From Bacteroidota bacterium (lineage in GTDB: Bacteria > Bacteroidota > Bacteroidia > Flavobacteriales_F > PHOS-HE28): 12,849 bases of DNA. The stretch is from positions 1 through 12,849 of the forward strand of contig JAEZAU010000034.1 of NCBI GenBank assembly GCA_023430325.1, read 5' to 3'. Under the pieces are notes generated by a model that had not been told where the DNA came from, did no database searches, and saw only the letters and a program-made list of their open reading frames with translations. Positions 1-7,894 of the stretch are shown in pieces. Every line of letters starts with the position of its first letter. The first letter of the stretch is position 1. The position numbers and the translations under genes are program-made.

Positions 1-1
1 C

Positions 2-1015
2 ACCACCGACGAGTACAAGAAGCTCATGGCCGAAGTGCGCGGTGGAAAGTTCCGGCCTGTGTACATGCTGCATGGTGAAGAAGGATTTTTTCTCGATCGC
101 CTGGCGGAAGAGATCGAGCAGAAGGCACTGCAGGAACATGAGCGCGACTTCAACCAGACGATCCTCTACGGCCGCGATTGCGATCCCGATCTGGTGAAGG
201 ATACCTGCCTGCGCTTTCCGATGATGGCCGAAAGGCAATTGGTGGTGGTGCGTGAGCTGAACGCCTGGCGCATCGATCAGGTGGAAAAGCTGGAACCGTA
301 CCTGGCGAAACCGACACCGACCACCGTGCTGGTGCTGATCTACAAGCACAAGAAGGTCGATGGGCGCAAGAGCATCCTGAAGACGGTGCAAAAAGGCGGC
401 GGCGTGGTGTTCTGCAGCGACAAGTTGAAGGACGAAAAGATCCCGGACCTGCTCGTGAGCTTTGCCAAACAGCATGGAAGGAAACTGGGCGCCGCGGAAT
501 CACAACTGCTGGCACAACACCTGGGCAGCGATCTTTCCAAGGCGGTGAAAGAAGTAGAGAAACTTTGCCTGGTGACCCAGGAAGGTGCATCGATCACCAG
601 CGACATCATCCAGCAGTACGTGGGCATCAGCAAGGAGCATAACATCTTTGAACTGCAGAATGCCATAGGCCGGCGCGATGCGTTGAAGGCGCAGACGATA
701 GCTAACTACTTTGCCAGCGATCCCAAGGACAACCCGTTGGTGGTGACGCTCGGTTTCCTCAATGGCTATTTCACCAAGCTGGGCATGGTGCATCAACTGG
801 CCGGCAAGTCACAAAGTGAAATGGCCTCGGCGATGAAGATCGCACCCTTCTTTGTGAAGGACTACGCGCGCGATGCGCAGAACTATCCGCTGCCGAAGCT
901 CGCAGAGATACAGAAACACCTGCGGCAATTCGATCTGCGCAGCAAAGGCCTTGGCGGCGATGGCAGCGACCAGGGGGAATTGTTGCGGGAGTTGCTGGCG
1001 AAGGTGATGGGGTGA
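2..1015 (+). CDS. holA: DNA polymerase III subunit delta (5'-partial)
   Basis: This is the clamp-loader delta subunit of DNA polymerase III, which opens the beta sliding clamp in the cytoplasm during replication. The frame is open from base 2. An ATG at 26 exists, but the eight codons before it (TTDEYKKL) already read like the family's N-terminus leading into the conserved GKFRPVYMLHGEE segment, so the true start probably lies before the window. From that ATG there are 329 residues, close to the usual length of about 340. The order is the N-terminal P-loop-like domain (first ~140 residues, with YMLHGEE and a hydrophobic VLVLIYKHKK strand), the helical middle domain (LSKAVKEVEKLCL), and a C-terminal collar-type domain starting near NIFELQNAIGRRD. 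The stop is TGA at 1013-1015, only one base from the stop of the opposite-strand gene. Recognition of the family is firm; only the start is uncertain. Confidence 0.93.
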   Translation, partial: TTDEYKKLMAEVRGGKFRPVYMLHGEEGFFLDRLAEEIEQKALQEHERDFNQTILYGRDCDPDLVKDTCLRFPMMAERQLVVVRELNAWRIDQVEKLEPYLAKPTPTTVLVLIYKHKKVDGRKSILKTVQKGGGVVFCSDKLKDEKIPDLLVSFAKQHGRKLGAAESQLLAQHLGSDLSKAVKEVEKLCLVTQEGASITSDIIQQYVGISKEHNIFELQNAIGRRDALKAQTIANYFASDPKDNPLVVTLGFLNGYFTKLGMVHQLAGKSQSEMASAMKIAPFFVKDYARDAQNYPLPKLAEIQKHLRQFDLRSKGLGGDGSDQGELLRELLAKVMG

Positions 1016-1016
1016 G

Positions 1017-2453
1017 TTATTCGACGATCAACTTCCCTACAGCCCTTTTAGATCCCTCAGCGATCAGTTGCAATTGGTAAAGCCCCGCCGGCCAGGACGC
1101 AACATCAAGGCTAAGCTGATCCAACGAATGGATCCATTCCTGATGCACCAACCGCCCCAGCGCATCATGGATCTGGAACTCCGCTCTTTGAAGATCAACC
1201 GGGATCTGGATGCTTACCGTACCGCTGGCAGGATTGGGATGGACCTGCAACTGTGACGTTCCAAGTTCTTTTACTCCAACATTCAATCCATGCAAGCGGC
1301 TAACAAAACGCTGCAATGGATCATTCGTAGTGCCGTCGTCATAACCGTGGTAGGAACCGGCTATGTAGAATGATCCATCTGGCGCGGGGCGTATGACCGA
1401 AACGCCTTTTCTTGGTAGTTGATCCCCGGGACTGGTGAATTGGCCACATCCTTCACCGAAGAACACATTCTCCATCAACTCACCATTCTCACTGAGCATG
1501 GCAATGGCGCCGCGATCCTCACCATTTACTTCATCGAATTTGCCCGTCATGATCAAGCGACCATCGGGCAGAGGATGTAGATGTAATACGTAGCCAAAAC
1601 CAGTTGAGATCGTAACATCACATCGAACGTGTTGGAATGTGTCGTCCAACTGACCATCCGGATGCAACCGGATCAAACACAAGGTGTCCTGTTGATCGAT
1701 GGTACGAAATACACCACCTGCAAGGATCCTTCCATCTGGAAGAGTTAGGAACTCGAACGCTTCACCCCACTGGTCGATCTCCGCCTGAAAGGTGTTATCC
1801 AGATCGCCGTTCGGATGTATCCTGAAAATGCGGGTTACGGGTTCGCCCTCATAAGTGGTCATTGTACCGGTACAAAGAAATTTTCCGTCCGGTTGCTCCT
1901 CTATCTCGAAAATGACCCCATCACTTTTGCGTGGGATGCGTGTGGTATCCAGATGACCGCTGGTCTTGACCCATACCAGTTCATACAACCCGGACAAGTT
2001 CGCTTCAGGAATATCGATCAAATGAGAGCCGCTGATCAAAAGCCGGCCATCGTCATAGACATGAAAATCGCCTCCTTGGGGACCCATGTATTGACTCGCG
2101 TTATTCATAAAACTAAAATCCGTTTGCCCAGTAGATAATACTCGTGTTACACCAGGACCAGCACCGCAATAGAACATGCCTTCCCATGGTGTTATCCTAC
2201 TCCCTAGAGGCCATTGCGCTAGCACGTTACCGTACAGATCGATCCGGGAACCGCTGCGGAAATATTCGTCACCCGGGAACTTAAATCGTCCCGATATCAA
2301 TATTGTGTTGTCTCCAAGCGGCAGGACATCATTCACATACTGATCCTGTACGTTGAGTCTGAAATCCGGGTCCAGATCGAACGGCTGTTGGCCGAAAGCC
2401 GGCACACCGATCAAACCGATCAGTGTGCCGGCTATCAACCTGATCTTTCTCAT
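1017..2453 (-). CDS. Secreted delta-60 repeat protein with T9SS type A sorting domain
   Basis: This is a predicted secreted or surface-anchored protein of 478 aa and unknown role. Residues 1-20 are a signal peptide (basic MRKIR, hydrophobic core, cut near AFG-QQ). Residues ~35-370 hold delta-60-type propeller repeats with the recurring pattern PDG-hydrophobic-GG followed by R-hPdG-LDdTF; clear examples are at residues 188-222, 238-273 and 296-331. Residues ~400-478 form a type A sorting domain, with VHPNPASG, the strand FQIHDALGRLV, PAGLYQLQL and a final KLIVE, which directs export by the type IX system. ATG 2453 is chosen because the signal peptide begins there. Its ATGA overlaps the stop of the decaying upstream gene by 4 bp, which could be coupling or chance. 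This is the only T9SS gene of the 1017-5237 cluster with no visible lesion. The substrate or partner cannot be told. Confidence 0.88.
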   Translation of the reverse strand: MRKIRLIAGTLIGLIGVPAFGQQPFDLDPDFRLNVQDQYVNDVLPLGDNTILISGRFKFPGDEYFRSGSRIDLYGNVLAQWPLGSRITPWEGMFYCGAGPGVTRVLSTGQTDFSFMNNASQYMGPQGGDFHVYDDGRLLISGSHLIDIPEANLSGLYELVWVKTSGHLDTTRIPRKSDGVIFEIEEQPDGKFLCTGTMTTYEGEPVTRIFRIHPNGDLDNTFQAEIDQWGEAFEFLTLPDGRILAGGVFRTIDQQDTLCLIRLHPDGQLDDTFQHVRCDVTISTGFGYVLHLHPLPDGRLIMTGKFDEVNGEDRGAIAMLSENGELMENVFFGEGCGQFTSPGDQLPRKGVSVIRPAPDGSFYIAGSYHGYDDGTTNDPLQRFVSRLHGLNVGVKELGTSQLQVHPNPASGTVSIQIPVDLQRAEFQIHDALGRLVHQEWIHSLDQLSLDVASWPAGLYQLQLIAEGSKRAVGKLIVE

Positions 2454-3488
2454 TGAACAACCAACCGTTCCGTGGCGATGGCCTTTGAACCACTTATCAA
2501 TTCGATAGCAATGTACGAAATTTCCACCCAGGATGAACTGGGATTGGGCGCTACTCTCAATTTTAGGATCGAGGTGTTACCTAATTGAACTTGTGGTAAG
2601 GACTTTGGCTCACCATCGTCGCCGCCGGTGAACGGAGGTCTGCACCGCTGATAGTGGAAGCAGAGTAGATTCTGTCCCCAGATGGCGGCACGATCAAAGC
2701 TGCTATAGGTGAGTTGCTCAAGCTGGTCCTGCTCGGCTAATGACAATTCCGCTTCACTGCGCCCGCTGGCGAATACAGGAATCAGCAGATCGATCACCGT
2801 AAGCATTTTGTCACGTTCAGTAAGTTCCTTCGGTTTCAATTGATGCTCTTGCGGGATCGCCTCCACCACAGCCCTTGCCTGGTCGTAGGCAAGGCCCTCC
2901 ATGAGGCTCAAGGCTTCCGCATACCTGGCAGCAGTAGTCCTGATCTGTTGCCATACAAAGCGCATGCTATCTAATTGTACACCAGTGGAGTCATTGCTGT
3001 ATCTCGCGATCATGATAGTGGCGGACTGAGTCATCTCTGTATGGTGGAACGCCAACGTGCTTTCCAGCATCGTCCGGTAGGTTCGGTTATCCCAACTGGG
3101 CGACGATCGATGCGATCAATGACTGGCTTGGTGGATATAAACACTCGTATTCCAACCATTTAATAAAGCCCTCCTGCCTCGTAGCATCAGGGTTCGCAAT
3201 GCATATCTCCGCCTTCATGGCTTCAGGGAAACCAGGCTTATCCATCATTTCCTTAAGTACATCCACTGTAAGGTACGGACTTCTGGAAAGCAGATAGTTT
3301 CTAAGATCCCATGCGTCCTGCGGCCAGGCAGCCATGATCTCGGCAAGTACTTCATCTGTATTGCCGCCATCAATCAACTGATCGTACAAATACCGCGTAT
3401 TGCCGTAAAGTAATTTTTGTTGATTCAAATAACCACCCAGGAGTGACATACCATTTTCGTATGGGTAGTCCGGATCGCAAACCGTTGC
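2450..3488 (-). pseudogene. 5'-truncated, frameshifted T9SS cargo gene remnant
   Basis: Two adjacent reading frames look like one former gene. The first (3488 to 3087) reads CDPDYPYENG then NQQKLL, AAWPQDAWDLRNYLLS and EICIANPDATRQEGFIKWLEYE, and ends in TAA at 3087-3089. The second (3094 to 2450) continues WDNRTYRTMLES and runs through a helix-rich stretch to CRPPFTGGDDGEPKSLP and a sorting domain. Removing one T of the TT at 3094-3095 joins them as AQ-WDNRTYRT. There is no signal peptide, and coding-like sequence begins right after the stop of the neighbouring gene at 3494, so the 5' part is missing. The sorting domain is also shortened: it goes from APNPSSSWVEISY straight to LISGSKAIATERLVVQ with its middle strands absent. 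I know the IANPDATR / WPQDAW type as part of large Bacteroidota T9SS proteins of unknown function; that is from memory. A short ATG-started product from 3070 or 3449 is possible, but it would lack an export signal. Confidence 0.7.
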
Positions 3489-3493
3489 TCGTT

Positions 3494-5004
3494 CTACTGC
3501 ACCACCAGCTTCGCACCCGCCAGCCAGCTGCGCTGATCGGTAAGATGCAGATGATAGATTCCAGCAGGCAATTCAACGGTTCCAAAGGTGAATTGTGACC
3601 GGGAAGATGGAAAAGACCTTGACAAAACCTCTCTTCCCAACGCATCCAACACCACCGCCCGCAGATCTCCATTGGGCTTAAATCCGTCGGGAGGCTCAAA
3701 GCTGAAGTTGATCGCAGACCCGGCCTGCACCGGATTCGGCCAAAGCGTAAAATACTTGTTCAGATCGGCGGCATACTCGCTCACGCCAACAGTATGGCAA
3801 CCAGGAACTACACAACCATGTTCATCCACCTTTAGCAACCACATGGAAGCAAGGAAAGGCTGTGCGTCGAACTTGCCTTGCTTCGCAAGACCGGTCATAA
3901 CAAGGCCTCCATCGGAGGTAGGGGTGGCACCATAAACACTACTCCAAGCTTCGTACGTATCAAAATGCCAATACTTCCGCATCCACAATGAATCTCCTTC
4001 CTCGTCCACCTTGATTATATATGATGCACTTGTGTATAATCTTCATTATAACCCGCACCGACCAGCCAGTATAAGTCCTCCGAAGCCCGCCGGATATGAG
4101 CCATGCCAGCTTTCCAGCCATAGAAATAATCCTTTCTCCATATTTGGCTGCCAGAAGATGTGAACCGATATAATGACCCATACTGCATTTCACTCAGCGG
4201 AGGTGAATTTAATGACTCCCAAGCACCAATACTCAAAAAGGAACCATCTGTTAATTCTTCGACCCTACTTCCACCTGTTATTGACATCCCTCCAAATCGC
4301 CTCAGCCAGATCTGTTCGCCTAGACTATCGACTTTTATGATAACGCCTTGGTCGGGATAAGAGTTGATCTTCGAGCCTAAAACGAAGCCTCCATCTGTCG
4401 TAGGTGTAGCAGAGAAAATATAACTGGCATAAGGTATTTCGTATCCATGCTCCCAAATGATCTCTCCCGTACTATCGATCTTCGTAATGCAAGGGGTATT
4501 GACCGGCACGCTACACCATCCACTATGTAAAAAATGCCCATCACTTAATTCGATCAATTGTCTAGTTCCATGATTACCAAAGCCGATCGTATCAGTTTTA
4601 ACGAAGTGATCAAAAACAAGTTCACCATTTGGATCGAATAGTAACAATCTCGTTACGTTGGGATCATTCCCGCCAAATAGAGAAACTGTCACAGCATATC
4701 CTCCTGTAGCTCGTCTTGCGACCGGATCCATAATACCTGGATCTGTATTCCTATCAGTGGGATAGGATTGCTCCGAAATGAACTCACCCACCTCATTGAA
4801 TTTCGTTATGAAAAGTTCAGAATGAGTCGTATTCAGCGACCATTGAACACTGAACATCAAATAGCCATCTGCTTGCTCAAAGATCGAACGCCCGGAAGCG
4901 CCGAGCATGTTCTGATTGTGATGCGCAATATTGAACCCTTGTGCATGACACAGCGACATCGAAACGATCAGCGCAGAAAGTCCAATATAGCGAGTACCGT
5001 ACAT
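3494..5004 (-). pseudogene. Frameshifted secreted propeller-type T9SS protein
   Basis: This was a secreted protein of about 502 aa, now split between two frames. The 5' part starts at ATG 5004 with a signal peptide (MYGTRYIGLSALIVSMSLCHAQG) and runs to TAA at 4015-4017. The 3' part is open in another frame and ends in TAG at 3494-3496. Deleting one CA from ACACA at 4031-4035 joins them seamlessly as GAGYNEDYT-SASYIIKVDEEGDSLW, which restores a repeat like the earlier GVIIKVDSLGEQIW. The body has propeller-like repeats (ATPTTDGGFVLGSK and ATPTSDGGLVMTG). Residues ~413-502 of the rejoined protein are a type A sorting domain (LWPNPV, VVLDALGREVL, LPAGIYHLHL, final AKLVVQ). An in-frame start 15 codons upstream (5049) is rejected because it would translate through a perfect hairpin and delay the signal peptide. 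A GTG at 4009 could start the 3' frame but gives no export signal. Either the gene is broken or the assembly carries an indel. Confidence 0.75.
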
Positions 5005-5012
5005 CAGCGTTT

Positions 5013-5051
5013 GAATGGCATCGGAGGCTGATACAACCTCCGATGCCATTC
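5013..5051. terminator. Perfect 15-bp hairpin, probable terminator
   Basis: The arms GAATGGCATCGGAGG (5013-5027) and CCTCCGATGCCATTC (5037-5051) are perfectly complementary around a 9-base loop. On the minus strand the hairpin begins 6 bp after the TAA (5058-5060) of the sorting-domain remnant, the usual place for a transcription terminator of that lost gene. Read on the plus strand it is followed by GCGTTTTTA, a short T-run, but no plus-strand gene lies before it. It ends only 8 bp before ATG 5004 of the next minus-strand gene, so it would also sit in that gene's leader. Confidence 0.6.
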
Positions 5052-5057
5052 GCGTTT

Positions 5058-5237
5058 TTAGTGATCTACCGTGATCTTTATCGCCTCCAATTTAAGGCCT
5101 TCGCAGATGAGTTCACAAGCGTAAAGGCCGTTTGACAGCTACGCTGATCGGTCAATTGGCCAGATGATCCGATCAAAGTCCGGCTCACCCTACAACCGCA
5201 GGGTCGCTTTCAGCAGACCACTGCGCAGGTTTGAACA
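5058..5237 (-). pseudogene. T9SS sorting-domain remnant with internal stops
   Basis: On the minus strand one frame reads SNLRSGLLKATLRL, stop, a degraded stretch, PIDRSA, stop, then LSNGLYACEL through LKLEAIKITVDH and TAA at 5058-5060. The pieces are in the right order for the last ~55 residues of a type A sorting domain: the ATLRL strand, the ID-S-L-NGLYACEL signature, and the terminal KITV strand. Two in-frame TAG codons (5139-5141 and 5190-5192) interrupt it. An alternative frame between them reads SRTLIGSSGQLT, which fits the missing strand, so frameshifts are also present. No PNP motif and no upstream coding body are found before the structured element near 5280, so only the tail of the gene survives. 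This is inference from pattern and order; no ORF finder would report it. Confidence 0.6.
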
Positions 5238-5279
5238 GATGTATCAAGAGAACCGTGATCATGTTCGATCAGCGGCAGC

Positions 5280-5371
5280 GCACCAGGGATAGGAGCGGCA
5301 CCCCGCAGCGTAGCGAGGAGTACAGCGGATAGCCCGGTGCCGTTGTGGATCGTCCTCGATCCGCAACGGCA
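5280..5371. repeat. Structured inverted-repeat element upstream of the TonB gene
   Basis: This is a non-coding stretch with two adjoining stem structures. In the first, GCACC-A-GGG (5280-5288) pairs with CCCGGTGC (5333-5340), leaving one bulged A, and encloses AGGAGCGG, a small GC-rich inner hairpin, and AGCGGATAG. In the second, TGCCGTTGTGGATCG (5338-5352) pairs with CGATCCGCAACGGCA (5357-5371) over a 4-base loop with one G-U pair. The two share bases 5338-5340, so they cannot both form completely. From memory, the flank pattern GGGATAGGAGCGG ... AGCGGATAGCCCGG resembles an intergenic element that recurs in many Bacteroidota genomes with a variable centre; I cannot confirm that here. The small ORFs crossing it have no recognisable protein pattern. 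It could be a dispersed repeat, a terminator or a small RNA. Confidence 0.5.
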
Positions 5372-5467
5372 GGCGCCCAAGTCCAACCGTACATCCCAGC
5401 GTGTGGCGCTCCCAGCCAAAGGCCACTCCCAGCCATGGAACGGCCATCAGGCTTTGCCTGCTTCCCC

Positions 5468-5475
5468 TACCTTAG
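5468..5475 (+). promoter_or_regulatory. Possible -7 box of the TonB receptor gene
   Basis: TACCTTAG resembles the Bacteroidetes -7 element TAnnTTTG, with one mismatch, and lies 20 bp before ATG 5496. A TTTG at 5453-5456 is too close (11 bp) to be a standard -33 box. A purine-rich TGAGGAAA between the box and the ATG could serve as a weak ribosome binding site. The call is tentative. Confidence 0.25.
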
Positions 5476-5495
5476 CGGCCCTTCTGAGGAAACCC

Positions 5496-7826
5496 ATGGC
5501 CCACGTGCACTCCTGGTTCAAGCATTCCATCGTCCTGTTCATTACGTGCTTCACGCTTTCCGCCGCTGCGCAGACCGGCACCATCCGCGGCTTCGTCTAT
5601 GACAAGGGCAACGGCGAGCCGATCATCTTCACCAACGTGATCCTGAAGGGCACTACGATCGGTGCGGCCACGGATGTGAACGGTTACTTCTCCATAACGC
5701 GCATACCGCCGGGTTCCTATGACATAACGGTGACCTCCCTCGGCTACGATACGTTGAGCAAGGCGGTGACCGTGGGCAAGGACCAGATACTCACTGAAAA
5801 ACTGTTCATCTCACGCACGGCGATCGAGATACGTGAATTTGAGATATCCGCCGCCAAGCAGGAAGCGCAGACGCAGGTGCAGATGGGCGTAACGAAGCTG
5901 ACGCCCCGGCAGATAGAACGGATGCCGGCAGTGGGTGGCGAGGCCGATCTGGCACAGTACTTACAAGTGGTGCCGGGCGTGATCTTCACCGGTGACCAGG
6001 GAGGCCAGCTCTATGTGCGGGGCGGATCGCCGATCATGAACAAGATGATGCTGGATGGCATGGTGCTCTACAATCCTTTCCACAGCATCGGCCTGTTCAG
6101 CGTGTTCGACAACGACATCATCCGCAACGCGGACATCTATACCGCAGGCTTCAATGCCGAGCACGGCGGAAGGATCAGCTCGGTGATGGACATCACCACG
6201 CGCGATGGCAACAAGAGCCGGTTGAGCGGGAAGGTGGGCGCAAGCACGTTCGCGGCCAAGGCGATGCTGGAGGGCCCGTTGAAGAAACAGACCGAGCCGG
6301 GCGCGGGATCATCATCCTTCCTCCTGAACGCACGCCACAGTTATCTGGACCAGAGCAGCAAGATCTTCTATACGAGCATCGATACGGGGGGCCTCCCCTT
6401 CAGCTTCACCGATCTGTATGGAAAGGTCTCCTTCCTGGGCGCGAACGGGAGCAAGTTCAATCTCTTCGGATTCAACTTCGAGGACAATGTCAATTACCAG
6501 CGCGTGAGCGATCTGGGTTGGAACAATTGGGGGGCGGGCACCAACTTCGTACTTGTACCTGCAGGATCGGCGGTGCTGATAGATGGTGTGTTCAGCATGA
6601 GCAACTACAGCATCGAAATGCAGGAGGCTGCACTGGAGCCGCGCAGCAGCGAGATCGCCAGTTTCAATGGTGGATTGAACTTCAAGTATTTCATGGGTGA
6701 GGATGAGGCACGTTACGGCGTGGAGATACTTGGCTTCCGTACCAATTTCCGCTTCTTCAATTCGCTGGGCCGCCTGTATGAACAGGAGCAGAACACCTCT
6801 GAGATCGCCGGATATTTCAACTACAAGAAGGTGTTGAACAAGGTGGTGATCGATCCAGGTCTTCGCCTGCATTTCTACGCCACGTACGGTGTCATCAACA
6901 TAGAGCCGCGCCTCGGTTTCAAATGGAACGTCACCGGCAACACGCGCTTCAAGCTGGCCGCCGGCCGTTACAGCCAGAACCTGGTGGCGGCCAACAGCGA
7001 TCGCGATGTGGTGAACCTGTTCTACGGCTTCCTTGCCGCGCCGGACGATCTGCCTGCAACGCTCACCACCCGCGATGGCGAAGTGCGCGAGATCAAGGAT
7101 CCGATCCAGCGGGCCAACCATTATGTGGCCGGTATAGAGCAGGACATCACCAATGAGATCACCGTGAATTTCGAAGTGTACCTGAAGGATTTCCGCCAGG
7201 TGACCAACCTGAACCGCAACAAGCTCTTCAATGACACGCCCGAGTTCGAAGACAAGCCCGATGAGCTGAAGAAGGATTTCATCGTGGAGACCGGTGAAGC
7301 ATATGGTGCCGATCTGCAGTTGAAATACGAGAAGAAGAACACCTACATCTGGGCGGTGTACAGCTATACGTACGTGGATCGCTTCGATGGCACGCAGGTG
7401 TACAATCCCGTGTGGGACCGCCGGCATAACGTGAACCTCGTGCTGAGCCAGGCCTTTGGCAAGTTCGACGCGTACAAGTTCAACATCCGCTGGAACTATG
7501 GATCGGGCTTCCCGTTCACGCAGACACAAGGCTTCTACGGATCGGTGCCGTTCAATGGGGACATCAATTATGACCTGGTCCACGGCAACTCCGAGCTCGC
7601 GATCCTCTTCGGTGACATCAACGCAGGCCGCCTGCCCGACTATCACCGCCTTGACATCGGGTTCACACGCACCTGGCGCTTCTCCGATACCAGCCAGCTG
7701 GAGGTGGACCTCAGCGTTACGAACGTGTACGATCGGGAGAACATCTTCTACTTCGATCGGGTGCGGTATCAGCGGGTGGACCAACTGCCATTCCTCCCGA
7801 GCGCAGGCATCAGCTTCCGTTTCTGA
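5496..7826 (+). CDS. TonB-dependent outer-membrane receptor
   Basis: This is an outer-membrane active-transport receptor of 776 aa that would be energised by TonB-ExbB-ExbD; the substrate is unknown. Residues 1-25 are a signal peptide (HSWFKHSIVLFITCFTLSAAA-QTG). Residues ~28-110 are a carboxypeptidase-regulatory-like beta domain (TIRGFVYDKGNGEPI, TDVNGYFSI, PPGSYDITVTSLGYDT). Residues ~133-240 are the plug (LAQYLQVVPGV, QLYVRGGSP, MMLDGMVLYNPFH, AEHGGRISSVMDI). The remainder is a beta-barrel with alternating aromatic strands and a C-terminal ISFRF ending in Phe, as expected for barrel assembly. ATG 5496 is chosen because the signal peptide starts there; the frame is open to 5337, but the extra residues are low-complexity. 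No SusD-like gene is adjacent and the protein is shorter than typical SusC, so a polysaccharide locus is not indicated. The gene is transcribed alone and ends at a shared palindromic terminator. Confidence 0.92.
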   Translation: MAHVHSWFKHSIVLFITCFTLSAAAQTGTIRGFVYDKGNGEPIIFTNVILKGTTIGAATDVNGYFSITRIPPGSYDITVTSLGYDTLSKAVTVGKDQILTEKLFISRTAIEIREFEISAAKQEAQTQVQMGVTKLTPRQIERMPAVGGEADLAQYLQVVPGVIFTGDQGGQLYVRGGSPIMNKMMLDGMVLYNPFHSIGLFSVFDNDIIRNADIYTAGFNAEHGGRISSVMDITTRDGNKSRLSGKVGASTFAAKAMLEGPLKKQTEPGAGSSSFLLNARHSYLDQSSKIFYTSIDTGGLPFSFTDLYGKVSFLGANGSKFNLFGFNFEDNVNYQRVSDLGWNNWGAGTNFVLVPAGSAVLIDGVFSMSNYSIEMQEAALEPRSSEIASFNGGLNFKYFMGEDEARYGVEILGFRTNFRFFNSLGRLYEQEQNTSEIAGYFNYKKVLNKVVIDPGLRLHFYATYGVINIEPRLGFKWNVTGNTRFKLAAGRYSQNLVAANSDRDVVNLFYGFLAAPDDLPATLTTRDGEVREIKDPIQRANHYVAGIEQDITNEITVNFEVYLKDFRQVTNLNRNKLFNDTPEFEDKPDELKKDFIVETGEAYGADLQLKYEKKNTYIWAVYSYTYVDRFDGTQVYNPVWDRRHNVNLVLSQAFGKFDAYKFNIRWNYGSGFPFTQTQGFYGSVPFNGDINYDLVHGNSELAILFGDINAGRLPDYHRLDIGFTRTWRFSDTSQLEVDLSVTNVYDRENIFYFDRVRYQRVDQLPFLPSAGISFRF

Positions 7827-7846
7827 AAAGGACCTGATGAAAATGA

Positions 7847-7870
7847 AAAGGCCACCGATCGGTGGCCTTT
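7847..7870. terminator. Bidirectional intrinsic terminator
   Basis: This is a perfect 24-bp palindrome with arms AAAGGCCACCGA and TCGGTGGCCTTT. It lies 20 bp after the stop of the TonB gene and 24 bp beyond the stop of the opposite-strand T9SS gene. Each arm supplies a T-rich tail on its own strand (CCTTTCCTATTT on plus, CCTTTTCATTTTC on minus), so one element can end both convergent transcripts. Confidence 0.85.
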
Positions 7871-7894
7871 CCTATTTCAAGTTCGTTGAGAGGC

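Noticed and set aside
3494..4009. Independent gene starting at GTG 4009
   Set aside because: It lacks a signal peptide although it ends in a secretion sorting domain, and its coding pattern continues upstream of the GTG to the frameshift at 4031-4035.
5210..5447. Small minus-strand frames upstream of the TonB gene
   Set aside because: They run through the structured inverted-repeat element and have no protein-like pattern.
5337..5495. Upstream extension of the TonB receptor to an ATG at 5337
   Set aside because: The 53 extra residues are low-complexity, overlap the hairpin at 5338-5371, and would bury the signal peptide that begins at 5496.
6312..7784. 490-residue open frame on the minus strand opposite the TonB receptor gene
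   Set aside because: It is a shadow of the plus-strand codon pattern. Its translation is rich in Val, Ile, His and Glu without any recognisable domain, signal peptide or start context, while the plus strand clearly encodes a receptor.
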